The translations under genes were made by a program, and so were the position numbers. Under the pieces are notes generated by a model. The model worked only from the letters and a program-made list of their open reading frames with translations, did not search any database and was not told the DNA's origin. Below are positions 38,752 through 46,541 of a stretch of 64,000 bases of DNA, piece by piece. This DNA comes from an uncultured Bacteroidales bacterium (GTDB taxonomy: Bacteria; Bacteroidota; Bacteroidia; Bacteroidales; UBA932): contig CANPZS010000003.1 of the NCBI GenBank assembly GCA_947588835.1, forward strand, positions 20,497 to 84,496, given 5' to 3'. Numbering within the stretch: position 1 is the stretch's first letter; every line of letters begins with the position of its first letter.

Positions 38752-38759
38752 ATCTTTGC
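38752..38759 (+). promoter_or_regulatory. Predicted promoter (-7 box) of the intact DUF4143 ATPase
   Basis: TATCTTTG is a perfect TAnnTTTG, 20 bp before the ATG at 38780, which it supports against an in-frame upstream codon. Confidence 0.55.
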
Positions 38760-38779
38760 GGCAGACGAATCAGCGAGTT

Positions 38780-39964
38780 ATGTATAGACGATTGCAATAT
38801 GACGAACTGGCGGCACGACTGGCGGAACCGCGCAGGATGATTCAGGTTGTTTCCGGCCCTCGCCAGGTGGGAAAATCCACCATGGTCAAACAGGTATTGC
38901 AGGAAACGGATGTTCCCCATATGCTCGTGTCGGCGGACAGTATTTCCAAAGACAATACGGCGTGGATCGGCGAGACGTGGGAAACCGCACGGGCACGTAT
39001 GCATGTCGGCGGACATACCGAGTATCTGCTCGTCATCGACGAGGTACACAAGATAGACAACTGGAGCGAGGAGGTCAAGAGGCAATGGGACACCGACTCT
39101 TTCAACGATGTTAACCTGAAAGTAGTCCTGCTCGGCTCATCGCGCCTGCTGCTCAAAGACGGCCTGACGGAGTCGCTGGCGGGACGCTATGAATTGATAC
39201 GGATGCCCCATTGGAGTTATCGGGAGATGCACGAGGCGTTCGGCCTGGATGTCGAGCATTATATTTTCTTCGGCGGCTATCCGGGCGGTGCGCACCTGAC
39301 GGGCAACGAAACGCGGTGGCGGAAATACATCAAGGACAGCATCATAGCACCGGCCATCGAGCGCGATATACTGATGACGAAGACCGTCTACAAACCCGAG
39401 CTGATGAAACAACTTTTCATGCTGGGCTGCACATATTCGGGCGAGGAAATTTCGTTGACAAAGCTGCTCGGACAGCTACAGGATGCCGGCAATGTCACTA
39501 CGCTGGCGAACTATATGACGACGCTCGACGAGTCGCAACTGCTGTGCGGCCTGCAAAAATATGCCAACGACAATGCGCGCAAATACAATTCCATACCCAA
39601 GCTCTGCGTCTATAACACCTCGCTGTTGAGCGCATTGTCCGGAACTGCTTTCGAAAAGGCATATACAGCGCCGGCCAAGTGGGGCCGTTGGGTGGAGAGT
39701 GCCGTGGGAGCGCATCTCCTTAACTACGCCGAAGAACAAGATTATAAGGTTTATTATTGGCGCGCCGGCAACAAGGAGGTGGATTTCGTGATCGAGAGCA
39801 ACCGGCAGTGCATTGCCATAGAGGTCAAGAGCGGCGGCCGCACCGTGAATGCCGGTCTGGCGGAGTTCGCCGGACGGTTTCACCCGAAGCACTCGTTCGT
39901 CGTAGGCCCGGGCGGAGTTCCTGTCGAGGAGTTTTTGCAGTGGAATATCAGCGAACTGTTTTAA
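38780..39964 (+). CDS. AAA_14/DUF4143 family ATPase
   Basis: 394 residues. Walker A is VVSGPRQVGKST, Walker B LLVIDEVHKI, and the sensor LLGSSRLLLKDG; the C-terminal DUF4143 part has a PD-(D/E)xK-like pattern (KEVDFVIESNRQCIAIEVKSGG). A winged-helix-like segment lies between. Such proteins are abundant in gut Bacteroidetes and archaea, often in variable regions; a nuclease or defence role is suspected but not shown. It is only distantly related to the truncated neighbour. Codon use and GC are lower than in the housekeeping genes, in keeping with a mobile region. Confidence 0.85.
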   Translation: MYRRLQYDELAARLAEPRRMIQVVSGPRQVGKSTMVKQVLQETDVPHMLVSADSISKDNTAWIGETWETARARMHVGGHTEYLLVIDEVHKIDNWSEEVKRQWDTDSFNDVNLKVVLLGSSRLLLKDGLTESLAGRYELIRMPHWSYREMHEAFGLDVEHYIFFGGYPGGAHLTGNETRWRKYIKDSIIAPAIERDILMTKTVYKPELMKQLFMLGCTYSGEEISLTKLLGQLQDAGNVTTLANYMTTLDESQLLCGLQKYANDNARKYNSIPKLCVYNTSLLSALSGTAFEKAYTAPAKWGRWVESAVGAHLLNYAEEQDYKVYYWRAGNKEVDFVIESNRQCIAIEVKSGGRTVNAGLAEFAGRFHPKHSFVVGPGGVPVEEFLQWNISELF

Positions 39965-40010
39965 CGCTCGTCAGCGTTGCAGCCGCATCGATTTTGATTC
40001 CCCGCCCGTC

Positions 40011-40073
40011 AAAAAGTAGGGAGAAAATCGAAAACGATGGGGAGAAAAAGACAAAAAGCAGGGAGAAAACATT
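40011..40073 (+). repeat. Three tandem 21-bp repeats upstream of the Fic gene
   Basis: The core GGGAGAAAA occurs at 40019, 40040 and 40061, exactly 21 bp apart, each preceded by an A-rich stretch (AAAAAG in the first and third). The array ends at the -7 box. The spacing equals two helical turns, which fits three bound protein units on one DNA face. Confidence 0.75.
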
Positions 40074-40080
40074 ATTTTTG
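40073..40080 (+). promoter_or_regulatory. Predicted promoter (-7 box) of the Fic gene
   Basis: TATTTTTG is a perfect TAnnTTTG directly after the repeat array and 17 bp before the ATG at 40098. It rules out the in-frame GTG at 40080 as a start. Confidence 0.6.
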
Positions 40081-40097
40081 TGCGAAAGGTAAAAAAT

Positions 40098-40898
40098 ATG
40101 CAGACCGATCTCGAGAGATTGATTTTCCTCTACCGGAATTCGGGAATAGACACGCAGATAGACTACGACAAGTTCTATTTGTACTCACTTGTTACCAATT
40201 CCACAGCCATTGAGGGTTCCACCCTTACAGAGCTTGAAAATCAGATCATGTTCGACCAGGGCATCAGCCTGAAAGGAAAGAGCCTCACTGAGCAGAACAT
40301 GAATCTGGATCTTAAAAACGCCTATGAGACGGCCATAAAATGGGCTCATGCCCATACGGAGATTACGGTTGATTTGTTGAAAAGTCTGTCCGCCCTTGTC
40401 ATGAAGAATACCGGACAGGATTACAAGACTGCGTTGGGAGACTTTTCATCCGCACGTGGAGACTTGCGTCTGCTGAATGTCTCGGCCGAAGCCGGAGGCA
40501 AATCGTATATGAATTACAGTAAGGTTCCTGTAAAACTTGAGGAGTTTTGTACATGGCTGAACAAGGAACGGAAAGATTGCGCAAACAAAAGTGTCGTACA
40601 ATTATACGAGATCAGTTTTGATGCCCATTATCATCTGGTAACGATACATCCGTGGGCTGATGGCAACGGCAGGATGGCGCGCCTTGTGATGAATATGCTT
40701 CAGTTCGAGTTCGGCCTCATTCCGGCAAAAATTCTCAAGGACGATAAGGAGGAGTATATCAAGGCATTGGTAAAGACCCGTGAAAACGATGACCTGAGTA
40801 TATTCCGGGAGTTCATGACTGCCGACATGGTCAAAAACCTGACTCTTGACATTGAGACGTATCGTAAGTCCGTCGACGACATTCCGGAAAGCAGATAG
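40098..40898 (+). CDS. Fic domain protein (AMP transferase type), C-terminally shortened
   Basis: 266 residues. The Fic active site is HPWADGNGRMAR (canonical HPFxDGNGRxxR), with His near residue 182. An inhibitory helix motif, NSTAIEGSTL, sits at about residues 34-43, placing it with class II Fic proteins whose own N-terminal helix blocks ATP. Fic enzymes transfer AMP or other nucleotide parts onto protein hydroxyls and often act as toxins or regulators. Many Bacteroidetes homologues continue into a C-terminal winged helix; here a TAG stops the frame first, and a fragment of that domain's end follows in frame. Confidence 0.88.
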   Translation: MQTDLERLIFLYRNSGIDTQIDYDKFYLYSLVTNSTAIEGSTLTELENQIMFDQGISLKGKSLTEQNMNLDLKNAYETAIKWAHAHTEITVDLLKSLSALVMKNTGQDYKTALGDFSSARGDLRLLNVSAEAGGKSYMNYSKVPVKLEEFCTWLNKERKDCANKSVVQLYEISFDAHYHLVTIHPWADGNGRMARLVMNMLQFEFGLIPAKILKDDKEEYIKALVKTRENDDLSIFREFMTADMVKNLTLDIETYRKSVDDIPESR

Positions 40899-40970
40899 AA
40901 AATCGAAGGAATCCTCAAACGCATCGGGCCGGACAAAGGCGGCCATTGGGAGCCGGTCGGGGAAAAATAA
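40899..40970 (+). pseudogene. In-frame relic of the Fic protein's C-terminal winged helix
   Basis: Immediately after the Fic TAG the same frame runs 23 codons to TAA and encodes LKRIGPDKGGHWEPV near its end, the characteristic last strand of a winged-helix domain in Fic and ATP-binding DeoR-like proteins. The rest of the domain is absent. It reads as the residue of an internal deletion plus a stop codon. Confidence 0.5.
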
Positions 40971-40971
40971 A

Positions 40972-41032
40972 TTATACCCATTATGGTATAATGTCAAATA
41001 TTTGTATTAATTTTGCACCCGATAAGGTATAA
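40972..41032 (+). promoter_or_regulatory. hipB promoter with palindromic operator
   Basis: TTATACC, six bases, GGTATAA (40972-40991) is a perfect inverted repeat, and a further half-site GGTATAA lies at 41026-41032. Between them is the -7 box TAATTTTG (41008-41015), 30 bp before the hipB ATG. The palindrome covers the -33 region, so HipB binding would block transcription. Confidence 0.65.
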
Positions 41033-41044
41033 CTTCAAGAAACT

Positions 41045-41251
41045 ATGTATAATCTCTCTGCTACTGTCAAGATGTTGCGGAAGCAATATAAACTGACGCA
41101 AGAGGATCTTTCATTGAAGTCGGGCGTAGGGCTGCGCTTTGTACGGGACCTTGAACAAGGAAAGGAAACGCTGCGCCTCGATAAAGTGAATCAGCTTCTT
41201 GATTTTTTCAATTATGAGATGGTAGCCTCATCAAAAAACGATAATCCATGA
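41045..41251 (+). CDS. hipB: HipB-like antitoxin/transcription repressor
   Basis: 68 residues, nearly all an XRE-type helix-turn-helix (VKMLRKQYKLTQEDLSLKSGV, then FVRDLEQGKETLRLDKVNQLL). In HipAB and HipBST systems this protein binds operators in front of its own operon. The stop overlaps the next start by 4 bp. The palindrome at 40972-40991 is its likely site. Confidence 0.9.
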   Translation: MYNLSATVKMLRKQYKLTQEDLSLKSGVGLRFVRDLEQGKETLRLDKVNQLLDFFNYEMVASSKNDNP

Positions 41252-41586
41252 GACAGGCTGAGATCTTTTACAAAGACCGGCCGGCCGGGATCTTGACAGA
41301 AAACGATACCGGATATGAGTTTTATTATCTGCCGGAATATCTGCTTTCGGAAACAGCCAGGCCGATCAGTCTGACATTGTCCTTGCAGGAAAAAATATAC
41401 ACAAGTCCTACGCTGTTTCCTTTTTTTGACGGGCTGATCCCCGAAGGGTGGCTGTTGGACGTGGCATTGCGCAATACGGACATCAGTATACTCGACCGGA
41501 TGTCTTTGCTGCTGACCTGCTGCAAGGATTGCATCGGTGCGGTCAGCGTCGTTCCCGTTGAAGAAAAAGATGAAGGCCATGTGTAA
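41248..41586 (+). CDS. HipS-like protein (HipA N-terminal subdomain)
   Basis: 112 residues matching only the N-terminal subdomain of HipA (AEIFYKDRPAGILTENDTGYEFYYLPEYL, FPFFDGLIPEGWLL). In the HipBST systems this part is a separate protein, HipS, which acts as the antitoxin of the kinase HipT. Its end overlaps the start of the kinase gene by about 17 bp. No sign of a frameshift: both parts have their own starts and keep complete domains. Confidence 0.85.
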   Translation: MRQAEIFYKDRPAGILTENDTGYEFYYLPEYLLSETARPISLTLSLQEKIYTSPTLFPFFDGLIPEGWLLDVALRNTDISILDRMSLLLTCCKDCIGAVSVVPVEEKDEGHV

Positions 41587-42520
41587 ATGTCTATATTGTT
41601 ATCGTCCGCTCCTGAAAGGGGAAAAGGACATGCACGACGCCTGTGTCAAGAAGTTTTTCGGGACAACGGCTTTGCCCGTCTTGGACTACACGACGGCGCA
41701 ACTGGATCAGCTCGCCCTGCAGATTATTCAGGAAAAGACGTCTCTTACCGGCGTCCAGCCGAAGCTGTCTCTGCATCTGAATGAGCATGAGGGCAGCAAG
41801 CGATTGACCATCGTCGGGCTTTGGGGCGGCTATATATGCAAACCGCAGAGTCCCCGATATGAATTGATGCCGGAGGTGGAGGATTTAACCATGCATCTTG
41901 CGGAAGAAGCACGCATTGATGTGGTTCCCCACACGTTGATGCGGATGGCGGACAATACGCTCTGCTATCTCACCCGCCGGATTGACCGGACGCCTGACGG
42001 AGAGAAGATCGCAATGGAAGATATGTGCCAGTTGACCGAAAGGCAGACGGAACATAAATATAAAAGCAGCTATGAGCAGGTCGGAAAGGCGATTTTGAAA
42101 TACTCGTCTATGCCCAGAATGGATGTTGTCAATTTCTTCGAATCAGTGCTTTTCTCATGGCTGACGGGGAACAACGATATGCACCTAAAGAATTTCTCTC
42201 TGTTTGAAACAGCGGACAAGATCCGTTTGACACCTGCCTATGATCTGTTGAATGCGGCTATCATCAATCCTAAAGATGATGAAGAACTGGCATTGACCTT
42301 AAATGGCCGGAAGAAGAAGATTCAGCGGGAGGATTTTATCAAATCGGCAGCCGTCCTGAATATAGAAGCAATAATTGTAGAACGGCTGATAAATAAGTAT
42401 ATCAAGCTATTGCCCAAGTTTGACGCAGTCATTCTAAACTCTTTTTTAAGTGCTGAACTTAAAGAAAAGTATGCTGAATTATTGCGGGAACGGCTTGGCC
42501 GGCTGTCTCAAAAGTATTAA
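41570..42520 (+). CDS. HipT-like serine/threonine kinase toxin
   Basis: 316 residues from the ATG at 41570 (41579 is also possible). It opens with CKCLYCYRPLLKG and HDACVKKFFG, a possible small metal-binding element. The HipA kinase core follows: TGVQPKLSLHL, the catalytic loop NNDMHLKNFSL and the metal-binding PAYDLLNA. HipA and HipT phosphorylate aminoacyl-tRNA synthetases and stop growth. A Ser that could be autophosphorylated lies near the nucleotide-binding loop. With hipB and the HipS-like gene it forms a three-gene toxin-antitoxin operon. Confidence 0.88.
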   Translation: MKAMCKCLYCYRPLLKGEKDMHDACVKKFFGTTALPVLDYTTAQLDQLALQIIQEKTSLTGVQPKLSLHLNEHEGSKRLTIVGLWGGYICKPQSPRYELMPEVEDLTMHLAEEARIDVVPHTLMRMADNTLCYLTRRIDRTPDGEKIAMEDMCQLTERQTEHKYKSSYEQVGKAILKYSSMPRMDVVNFFESVLFSWLTGNNDMHLKNFSLFETADKIRLTPAYDLLNAAIINPKDDEELALTLNGRKKKIQREDFIKSAAVLNIEAIIVERLINKYIKLLPKFDAVILNSFLSAELKEKYAELLRERLGRLSQKY

Positions 42521-42543
42521 CATATGCCGTCTATATGAGGAAA

Positions 42544-42645
42544 TCCTGTTTTCCGTGAGACACCCGAATTGACGAAACAATCAGTCTCTCACGCGTCTGT
42601 AGGGCATCTTTTTGTCAAAAGTCCAAAAATTTGCGGAAAACAGGA
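42544..42645. repeat. Spaced 12-bp inverted repeat between convergent hip and abiE operons
   Basis: TCCTGTTTTCCG (42544-42555) and CGGAAAACAGGA (42634-42645) are perfect inverted copies 78 bp apart; a second pair, GTGAGA and TCTCAC, lies inside (42555-42560, 42586-42591). It may be a bidirectional terminator or a remnant of recombination. No gene lies between. Confidence 0.45.
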
Positions 42646-42665
42646 AAGACCAACTGCCGAGATCT

Positions 42666-43577
42666 TTATCGTTTCTCAGAGAACAAGAATGCCTGGAGTT
42701 TTTCCAATCCCATTCTATGTTTTTGAGGATTGATCTGTTTAAGTATGCCTATATTTTGTGATTTCCATTTAACGGACGGATAATGGCTTAAATTTCCCGC
42801 ACAGCATTTTCCCCAATCGGGTTCACCGTTTTCAAATGACAGAAGAAATTCTCGGTCTGTTTTGTTAAGTCCCTCGTTTATCTGTTGAATGAGGTTATGC
42901 CTTGTCTCCTCATAATCCGTATACGTAAATGGGATATCGGACATTCCCTCAAATTGGTTTTCCAGTGGTTCTGTCTGGTCAATGGCATTCGGTTGCAAGG
43001 ACTCGATGAATGGCTTGTCACTCCCCAACAGGCAAAGCATGAAGCCATCCTTGACATCATCGAACGATGCCATTTCCATATATTTGCAATCGAATAGGTC
43101 CCGTGGATGTTGACGACTCAGAGCCGCTGCAATCTTGCCACCGTAAAGTTGTGAATATGAAACCGTACGTGCTTTGCAGGTCATATTGAACTCCGTTTCA
43201 GCTCGCTCGCACAGTTTCCTGTCCTCTGTTTCCCCGATAATGCCACGCTTTATACCGTTTACTTCGATTTTGACGGTCGCTCCATCCATGGAACACTGCA
43301 ATTTCTGGACAGCAGGCTTATGAATTATATTGATGCCAGGTATGGATGCTTCTATACTACTTTTCAGGATTCGTAGGTATTTGTTGATTTTTTCCAGACT
43401 CTCAGCCCTTTCATGTATGGGAATATATGTGAGGTCTATATCGACTGAATAACGCGGCATGTTCTTATAAAACAGGTTGATAGCCGTACCTCCATGTACA
43501 GCGAAATCTTTGATGCCATACACGGACGGCATGATGCGTATCAGCAATGCTACTTGTTTTCTATAGAAGTCATTCAT
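42666..43577 (-). CDS. abiEii: AbiEii-type nucleotidyltransferase toxin
   Basis: 303 residues. The nucleotidyltransferase signature is clear: VHGGTAINLFYKN then RYSVDIDLTYI (GG...S/D-x-D), and the later helix SYSQLYGGKIAAALSRQHPRDLFDCKYM, typical of AbiEii/MenT-like toxins. These transfer nucleotides to tRNA ends and stop translation, and AbiE systems also abort phage infection. Starts 8 bp inside the end of the AbiEi gene, so the antitoxin is translated first. Confidence 0.92.
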   Translation of the reverse strand: MNDFYRKQVALLIRIMPSVYGIKDFAVHGGTAINLFYKNMPRYSVDIDLTYIPIHERAESLEKINKYLRILKSSIEASIPGINIIHKPAVQKLQCSMDGATVKIEVNGIKRGIIGETEDRKLCERAETEFNMTCKARTVSYSQLYGGKIAAALSRQHPRDLFDCKYMEMASFDDVKDGFMLCLLGSDKPFIESLQPNAIDQTEPLENQFEGMSDIPFTYTDYEETRHNLIQQINEGLNKTDREFLLSFENGEPDWGKCCAGNLSHYPSVKWKSQNIGILKQINPQKHRMGLEKLQAFLFSEKR

Positions 43578-44334
43578 ATTCGTTCAGTTCTTTGGGTACG
43601 GTTATTTTGTATTTGGAGACATAAATTCCGTTTTTTGTCAGTTGTAATTTGGAAGTTCCCAACTCTATTTTTGATGTATCAATAGCATCCTGCCAATAAT
43701 GACCCGTTTTTTCAACCATATAAAGAAACATGCGTTTTACTTTAAGGCTTTTGGTAGTTTCGAGCAGTCGTTGCACCATTTCGGGACGCAGCGTTGTCAG
43801 TTGTTCCATTATATAGAATAAATCCATATAGGAGTATTGCTGCGGTGCAAGCAATAGACATTCCAAAAATGCTTGTTCCGGCGTGGAAACCAGCAGTTCT
43901 ACGTCGTCTATCACGACCTTCGTGGTCTGTGGTTCTGAAAAAGTGTCGGAAGAAAACGGTTTTATCACCCTGTCGAAAACATCATTGCGCATCCATGCCG
44001 GAACTCGATGTTTGCCGTGTTCCACCATCAACAGCGGCTTGCCCATGGGCACATAATGATTGAAGCCGAACAATTCCAGCGCAGAATGTGCCGCAACGCG
44101 GAATCTCTTGCCTAATTGTTCGTTGTAGCATGACAAGGCGGCATATGCCGACAAACTGTCTCCCGAGCGATACATAACACCTTTTGACAACATTTCAAGC
44201 CATCCGGATTCCCGGTATCGCTTTATCAGCTGGTCGGAATAGCCGTTTTTTTTCAGCCATTCGGAGAACAACAGGCCTTTCGGCGTAGCGGAGAGCAGCA
44301 ACAGGTTTATTTTGTTTTTTTGTTCTATACTCAT
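43570..44334 (-). CDS. abiEi: AbiEi-type antitoxin
   Basis: 254 residues. An N-terminal winged helix (GLLFSEWLKKNGYSDQLIKRY) and the central AbiEi region (FRVAAHSALELFGFNHYVPMG, STPEQAFLECLL) match the AbiEi_3 group. In type IV toxin-antitoxin pairs it represses its own promoter and counteracts AbiEii without binding it directly. It is divergent from the small lipoprotein gene at 44437. Confidence 0.88.
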   Translation of the reverse strand: MSIEQKNKINLLLLSATPKGLLFSEWLKKNGYSDQLIKRYRESGWLEMLSKGVMYRSGDSLSAYAALSCYNEQLGKRFRVAAHSALELFGFNHYVPMGKPLLMVEHGKHRVPAWMRNDVFDRVIKPFSSDTFSEPQTTKVVIDDVELLVSTPEQAFLECLLLAPQQYSYMDLFYIMEQLTTLRPEMVQRLLETTKSLKVKRMFLYMVEKTGHYWQDAIDTSKIELGTSKLQLTKNGIYVSKYKITVPKELNEYE

Positions 44335-44363
44335 AGTATATTATTTGTCTTTCATTTCAACTG

Positions 44364-44400
44364 CAAATTTATATAAAAAACGGGATTTTATATAACTTTG
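44364..44400. promoter_or_regulatory. Divergent promoters of abiEi and the 44437 lipoprotein
   Basis: On the minus strand TAAATTTG (44371-44364) lies 30 bp before the abiEi ATG; on the plus strand TAACTTTG (44393-44400) lies 36 bp before the lipoprotein ATG. The two boxes are back to back, and two copies of TTATATAA lie between, which could hold AbiEi as repressor. Confidence 0.55.
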
Positions 44401-44436
44401 CAAAACCGACAGTTCCAAAGACTTAATGCAGTATAT

Positions 44437-45069
44437 ATGAGGAAATCAAATCTTATACTTGCCCTGATGCCGCTGTTGTTGTTCGCCTGCAAGGCGTCCG
44501 ATAATGGCGGCATACAGTCCGCCGTCGAACGGCAGCTGCGCGATTTTCCGCAGTCACACCTGCAGGACATATACAAATCTTTCTATCAGAACTATTTCGG
44601 GGCGGAGCATCTGATAAGCGACACGGCTTCCGTGCGTGCCTATCTGCGCCGGGAAATTGCCGAGGCGGCGGGCGATACTGTGCCAAATCCCTATTACGAA
44701 CCTGTGGGTTCAAACGGACAGTTTGTGCGCGTATATCTGCGGAACGTGACGGAGCATTTCATTACCGAGCAGCAGCTTTTCGATGCATTTCTGCACAGCG
44801 CGCGGCCGCAACGGCGCCCCTCCGAAGCGTGGCACCGGCTGTGGACGGAGGATATCGTAGCCGCGGCGCGTCAGGCCGGACTTGACTTCTCGCAGGAAGA
44901 GCTGGACGCGCTTTCCGATGCAAGCGCACAAAAAAGAGCCGTGGGGCACTCTGACGACTATCGCAATGCCTATCACCCGCACTACCGCATTGTGGAACGG
45001 CATATCTTTGAAGATGAGATAGCTCCCTATCTGCCGAAAGATTCGCCGGCGGACAATACGGTACTCTAA
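44437..45069 (+). CDS. Unrecognised lipoprotein
   Basis: 210 residues from the ATG at 44437, chosen because it opens a lipoprotein signal (MRKSNLILALMPLLLFAC, Cys18). The mature part is mostly helical and acidic, with the segment SHLQDIYKSFYQNYFGAEHLI and an end rich in His and Tyr (DDYRNAYHPHYRIVERHIFEDEI). I do not recognise the family. It converges on the transglutaminase-like gene with a 4-bp overlap, so it belongs to neither the AbiE unit nor the caspase operon. Confidence 0.7.
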   Translation: MRKSNLILALMPLLLFACKASDNGGIQSAVERQLRDFPQSHLQDIYKSFYQNYFGAEHLISDTASVRAYLRREIAEAAGDTVPNPYYEPVGSNGQFVRVYLRNVTEHFITEQQLFDAFLHSARPQRRPSEAWHRLWTEDIVAAARQAGLDFSQEELDALSDASAQKRAVGHSDDYRNAYHPHYRIVERHIFEDEIAPYLPKDSPADNTVL

Positions 45070-46541
45070 TATCCGTAGCAATCTATTTCCGGTTTCACGG
45101 AACGGAAATCAGGCATGCACATTCCCGTCACTGCCCCTATGTAGGTAGGATCGGAAACATAAAATTTCTTGTCCCCGTACATATATCCGTCACCCGATAT
45201 CGGTGCATCAAGATGCACGGCGACAGCTTCATGGCCTGGATAGCCGATTAACTGGTTTTCAACGTCCAGCGCATTCCACAGCAGATAAGAATAGAAAATG
45301 GAACGGTCTTCACAATCACACTGAGGGTAAAACAGCATTTCTTCGAAAAAATAGGGCTTTTCGAAACCGTGCTGTTCATCGTCCGTCGCATAATCAAAAG
45401 CATGCTGTATAAATTGCAGCAACTTGTTCACAGCTTGAGTCTGAGGAAGTTCCGCCAATTGCCCACGTATCTGCGCCACCACATTTTTGCGTACGGCCGC
45501 ATCAATCATTGACTGTGCATAACAGCCGATCGGCATTTGTGGATAATGGTAGAGCATCGGCATCAAGGCGGCGTTCACCTCTCCGGAAATTTCCAGACCT
45601 TCATATCGGAAAGCGTAGTGATGCGGCGTATACGGAACGGCCGGCGCGCCATGCATCACAAGATCCAGCGGCATGCCTTTGTCGGCTTCGCGTGGAAGAT
45701 CGCATGTTTTGAATGCCTCCGCTTTGTCGGAGTCGTTGTCACGCCCGTCATAAAAGAGGTAATACCGCTGTCCGTCGATTTCCGCGAATGTGCGGGCATA
45801 AACAAGTTGCTCGAATGCGACCAGAAGTATCGGCTGTCCTGTATTTTCCGTGCCGATACGCACATCATATCCCAAATTATTGAGCAAAAAGTGCTCCAAA
45901 GAGATCCTCATTCTGGCATCCGCCGGACGAAAGACGTTTTCAACATAGCAGCGTACCATATCGAACAGGAACCAGTCGTTAAAGTGACATGCGGCTGCCG
46001 TCCGGTACAACGCCGGGATGACGCTGCCGGTAAGCCCGAGATTGGAATAAAGCCGCCACAATTCAGCGAAATCACGATTCCGTAATTGCGTGGAGGTTTG
46101 CTCCAAACCTGTTTCCGGAACCTTTATGGAGATGCCGTAATAATCGAAATCAACCGACTGTCGTGCAGGTTCTTCGGGCGGCCGGTCGACATGCGGCCGC
46201 GGTCGGGATTGTTGCTCCGGCAGCGGTCGGGCCGGAGGCGTCGGTTCGGCAGGATCAGGAAGACTGACAGCCGGCGAATCATCTTCGGGATCAACTACCG
46301 GCGGACGTTTCGGCTTAGGCATCGGATTACGTTCTATACCACGAAACGCCTGATACTCCGTCCAGATGCCATCCAAATATTTGTCGTAATCATCAAGAAC
46401 TTTTTTCCGGAAATCTGAAAAATCAGCTTTTATACTTTTCCGGAACTCTTCAAACGTATCACGGTTTTGTGCACCGGCGGAGAATATCCCTGCCGATGCA
46501 CAAAATACCGCGACATAAAGCATTCTAATTATTGAATTCAT
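45066..46541 (-). CDS. Exported transglutaminase-like cysteine peptidase, last gene of the caspase operon
   Basis: 491 residues. Signal peptide MNSIIRMLYVAVFCASAGIFSAGAQ. Residues 26-70 are a charged helix, 75-130 a proline-rich linker (PPARPLPEQQSRPRPHVDRP), and the rest globular. The C-terminal part has the papain-like triad order of transglutaminase-core proteins: Cys in YPQCDCEDRSIFYSYLLW, His in YPGHEAVAVHL and Asp in YVSDPTYIGA. Bacterial members cut or cross-link proteins or peptidoglycan peptides outside the cytoplasm. It overlaps the preceding gene by 4 bp. Confidence 0.78.
   Translation of the reverse strand: MNSIIRMLYVAVFCASAGIFSAGAQNRDTFEEFRKSIKADFSDFRKKVLDDYDKYLDGIWTEYQAFRGIERNPMPKPKRPPVVDPEDDSPAVSLPDPAEPTPPARPLPEQQSRPRPHVDRPPEEPARQSVDFDYYGISIKVPETGLEQTSTQLRNRDFAELWRLYSNLGLTGSVIPALYRTAAACHFNDWFLFDMVRCYVENVFRPADARMRISLEHFLLNNLGYDVRIGTENTGQPILLVAFEQLVYARTFAEIDGQRYYLFYDGRDNDSDKAEAFKTCDLPREADKGMPLDLVMHGAPAVPYTPHHYAFRYEGLEISGEVNAALMPMLYHYPQMPIGCYAQSMIDAAVRKNVVAQIRGQLAELPQTQAVNKLLQFIQHAFDYATDDEQHGFEKPYFFEEMLFYPQCDCEDRSIFYSYLLWNALDVENQLIGYPGHEAVAVHLDAPISGDGYMYGDKKFYVSDPTYIGAVTGMCMPDFRSVKPEIDCYGY

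Noticed and set aside
40011..40073. A CRISPR array
   Set aside because: Only three units with a 9-bp core and no room for spacers; it sits in a promoter and reads as an operator array.
41248..42520. A frameshifted hipA pseudogene
   Set aside because: The two parts each keep full domains and overlapping starts, the arrangement of HipS and HipT, so two genes are more likely than a broken one.
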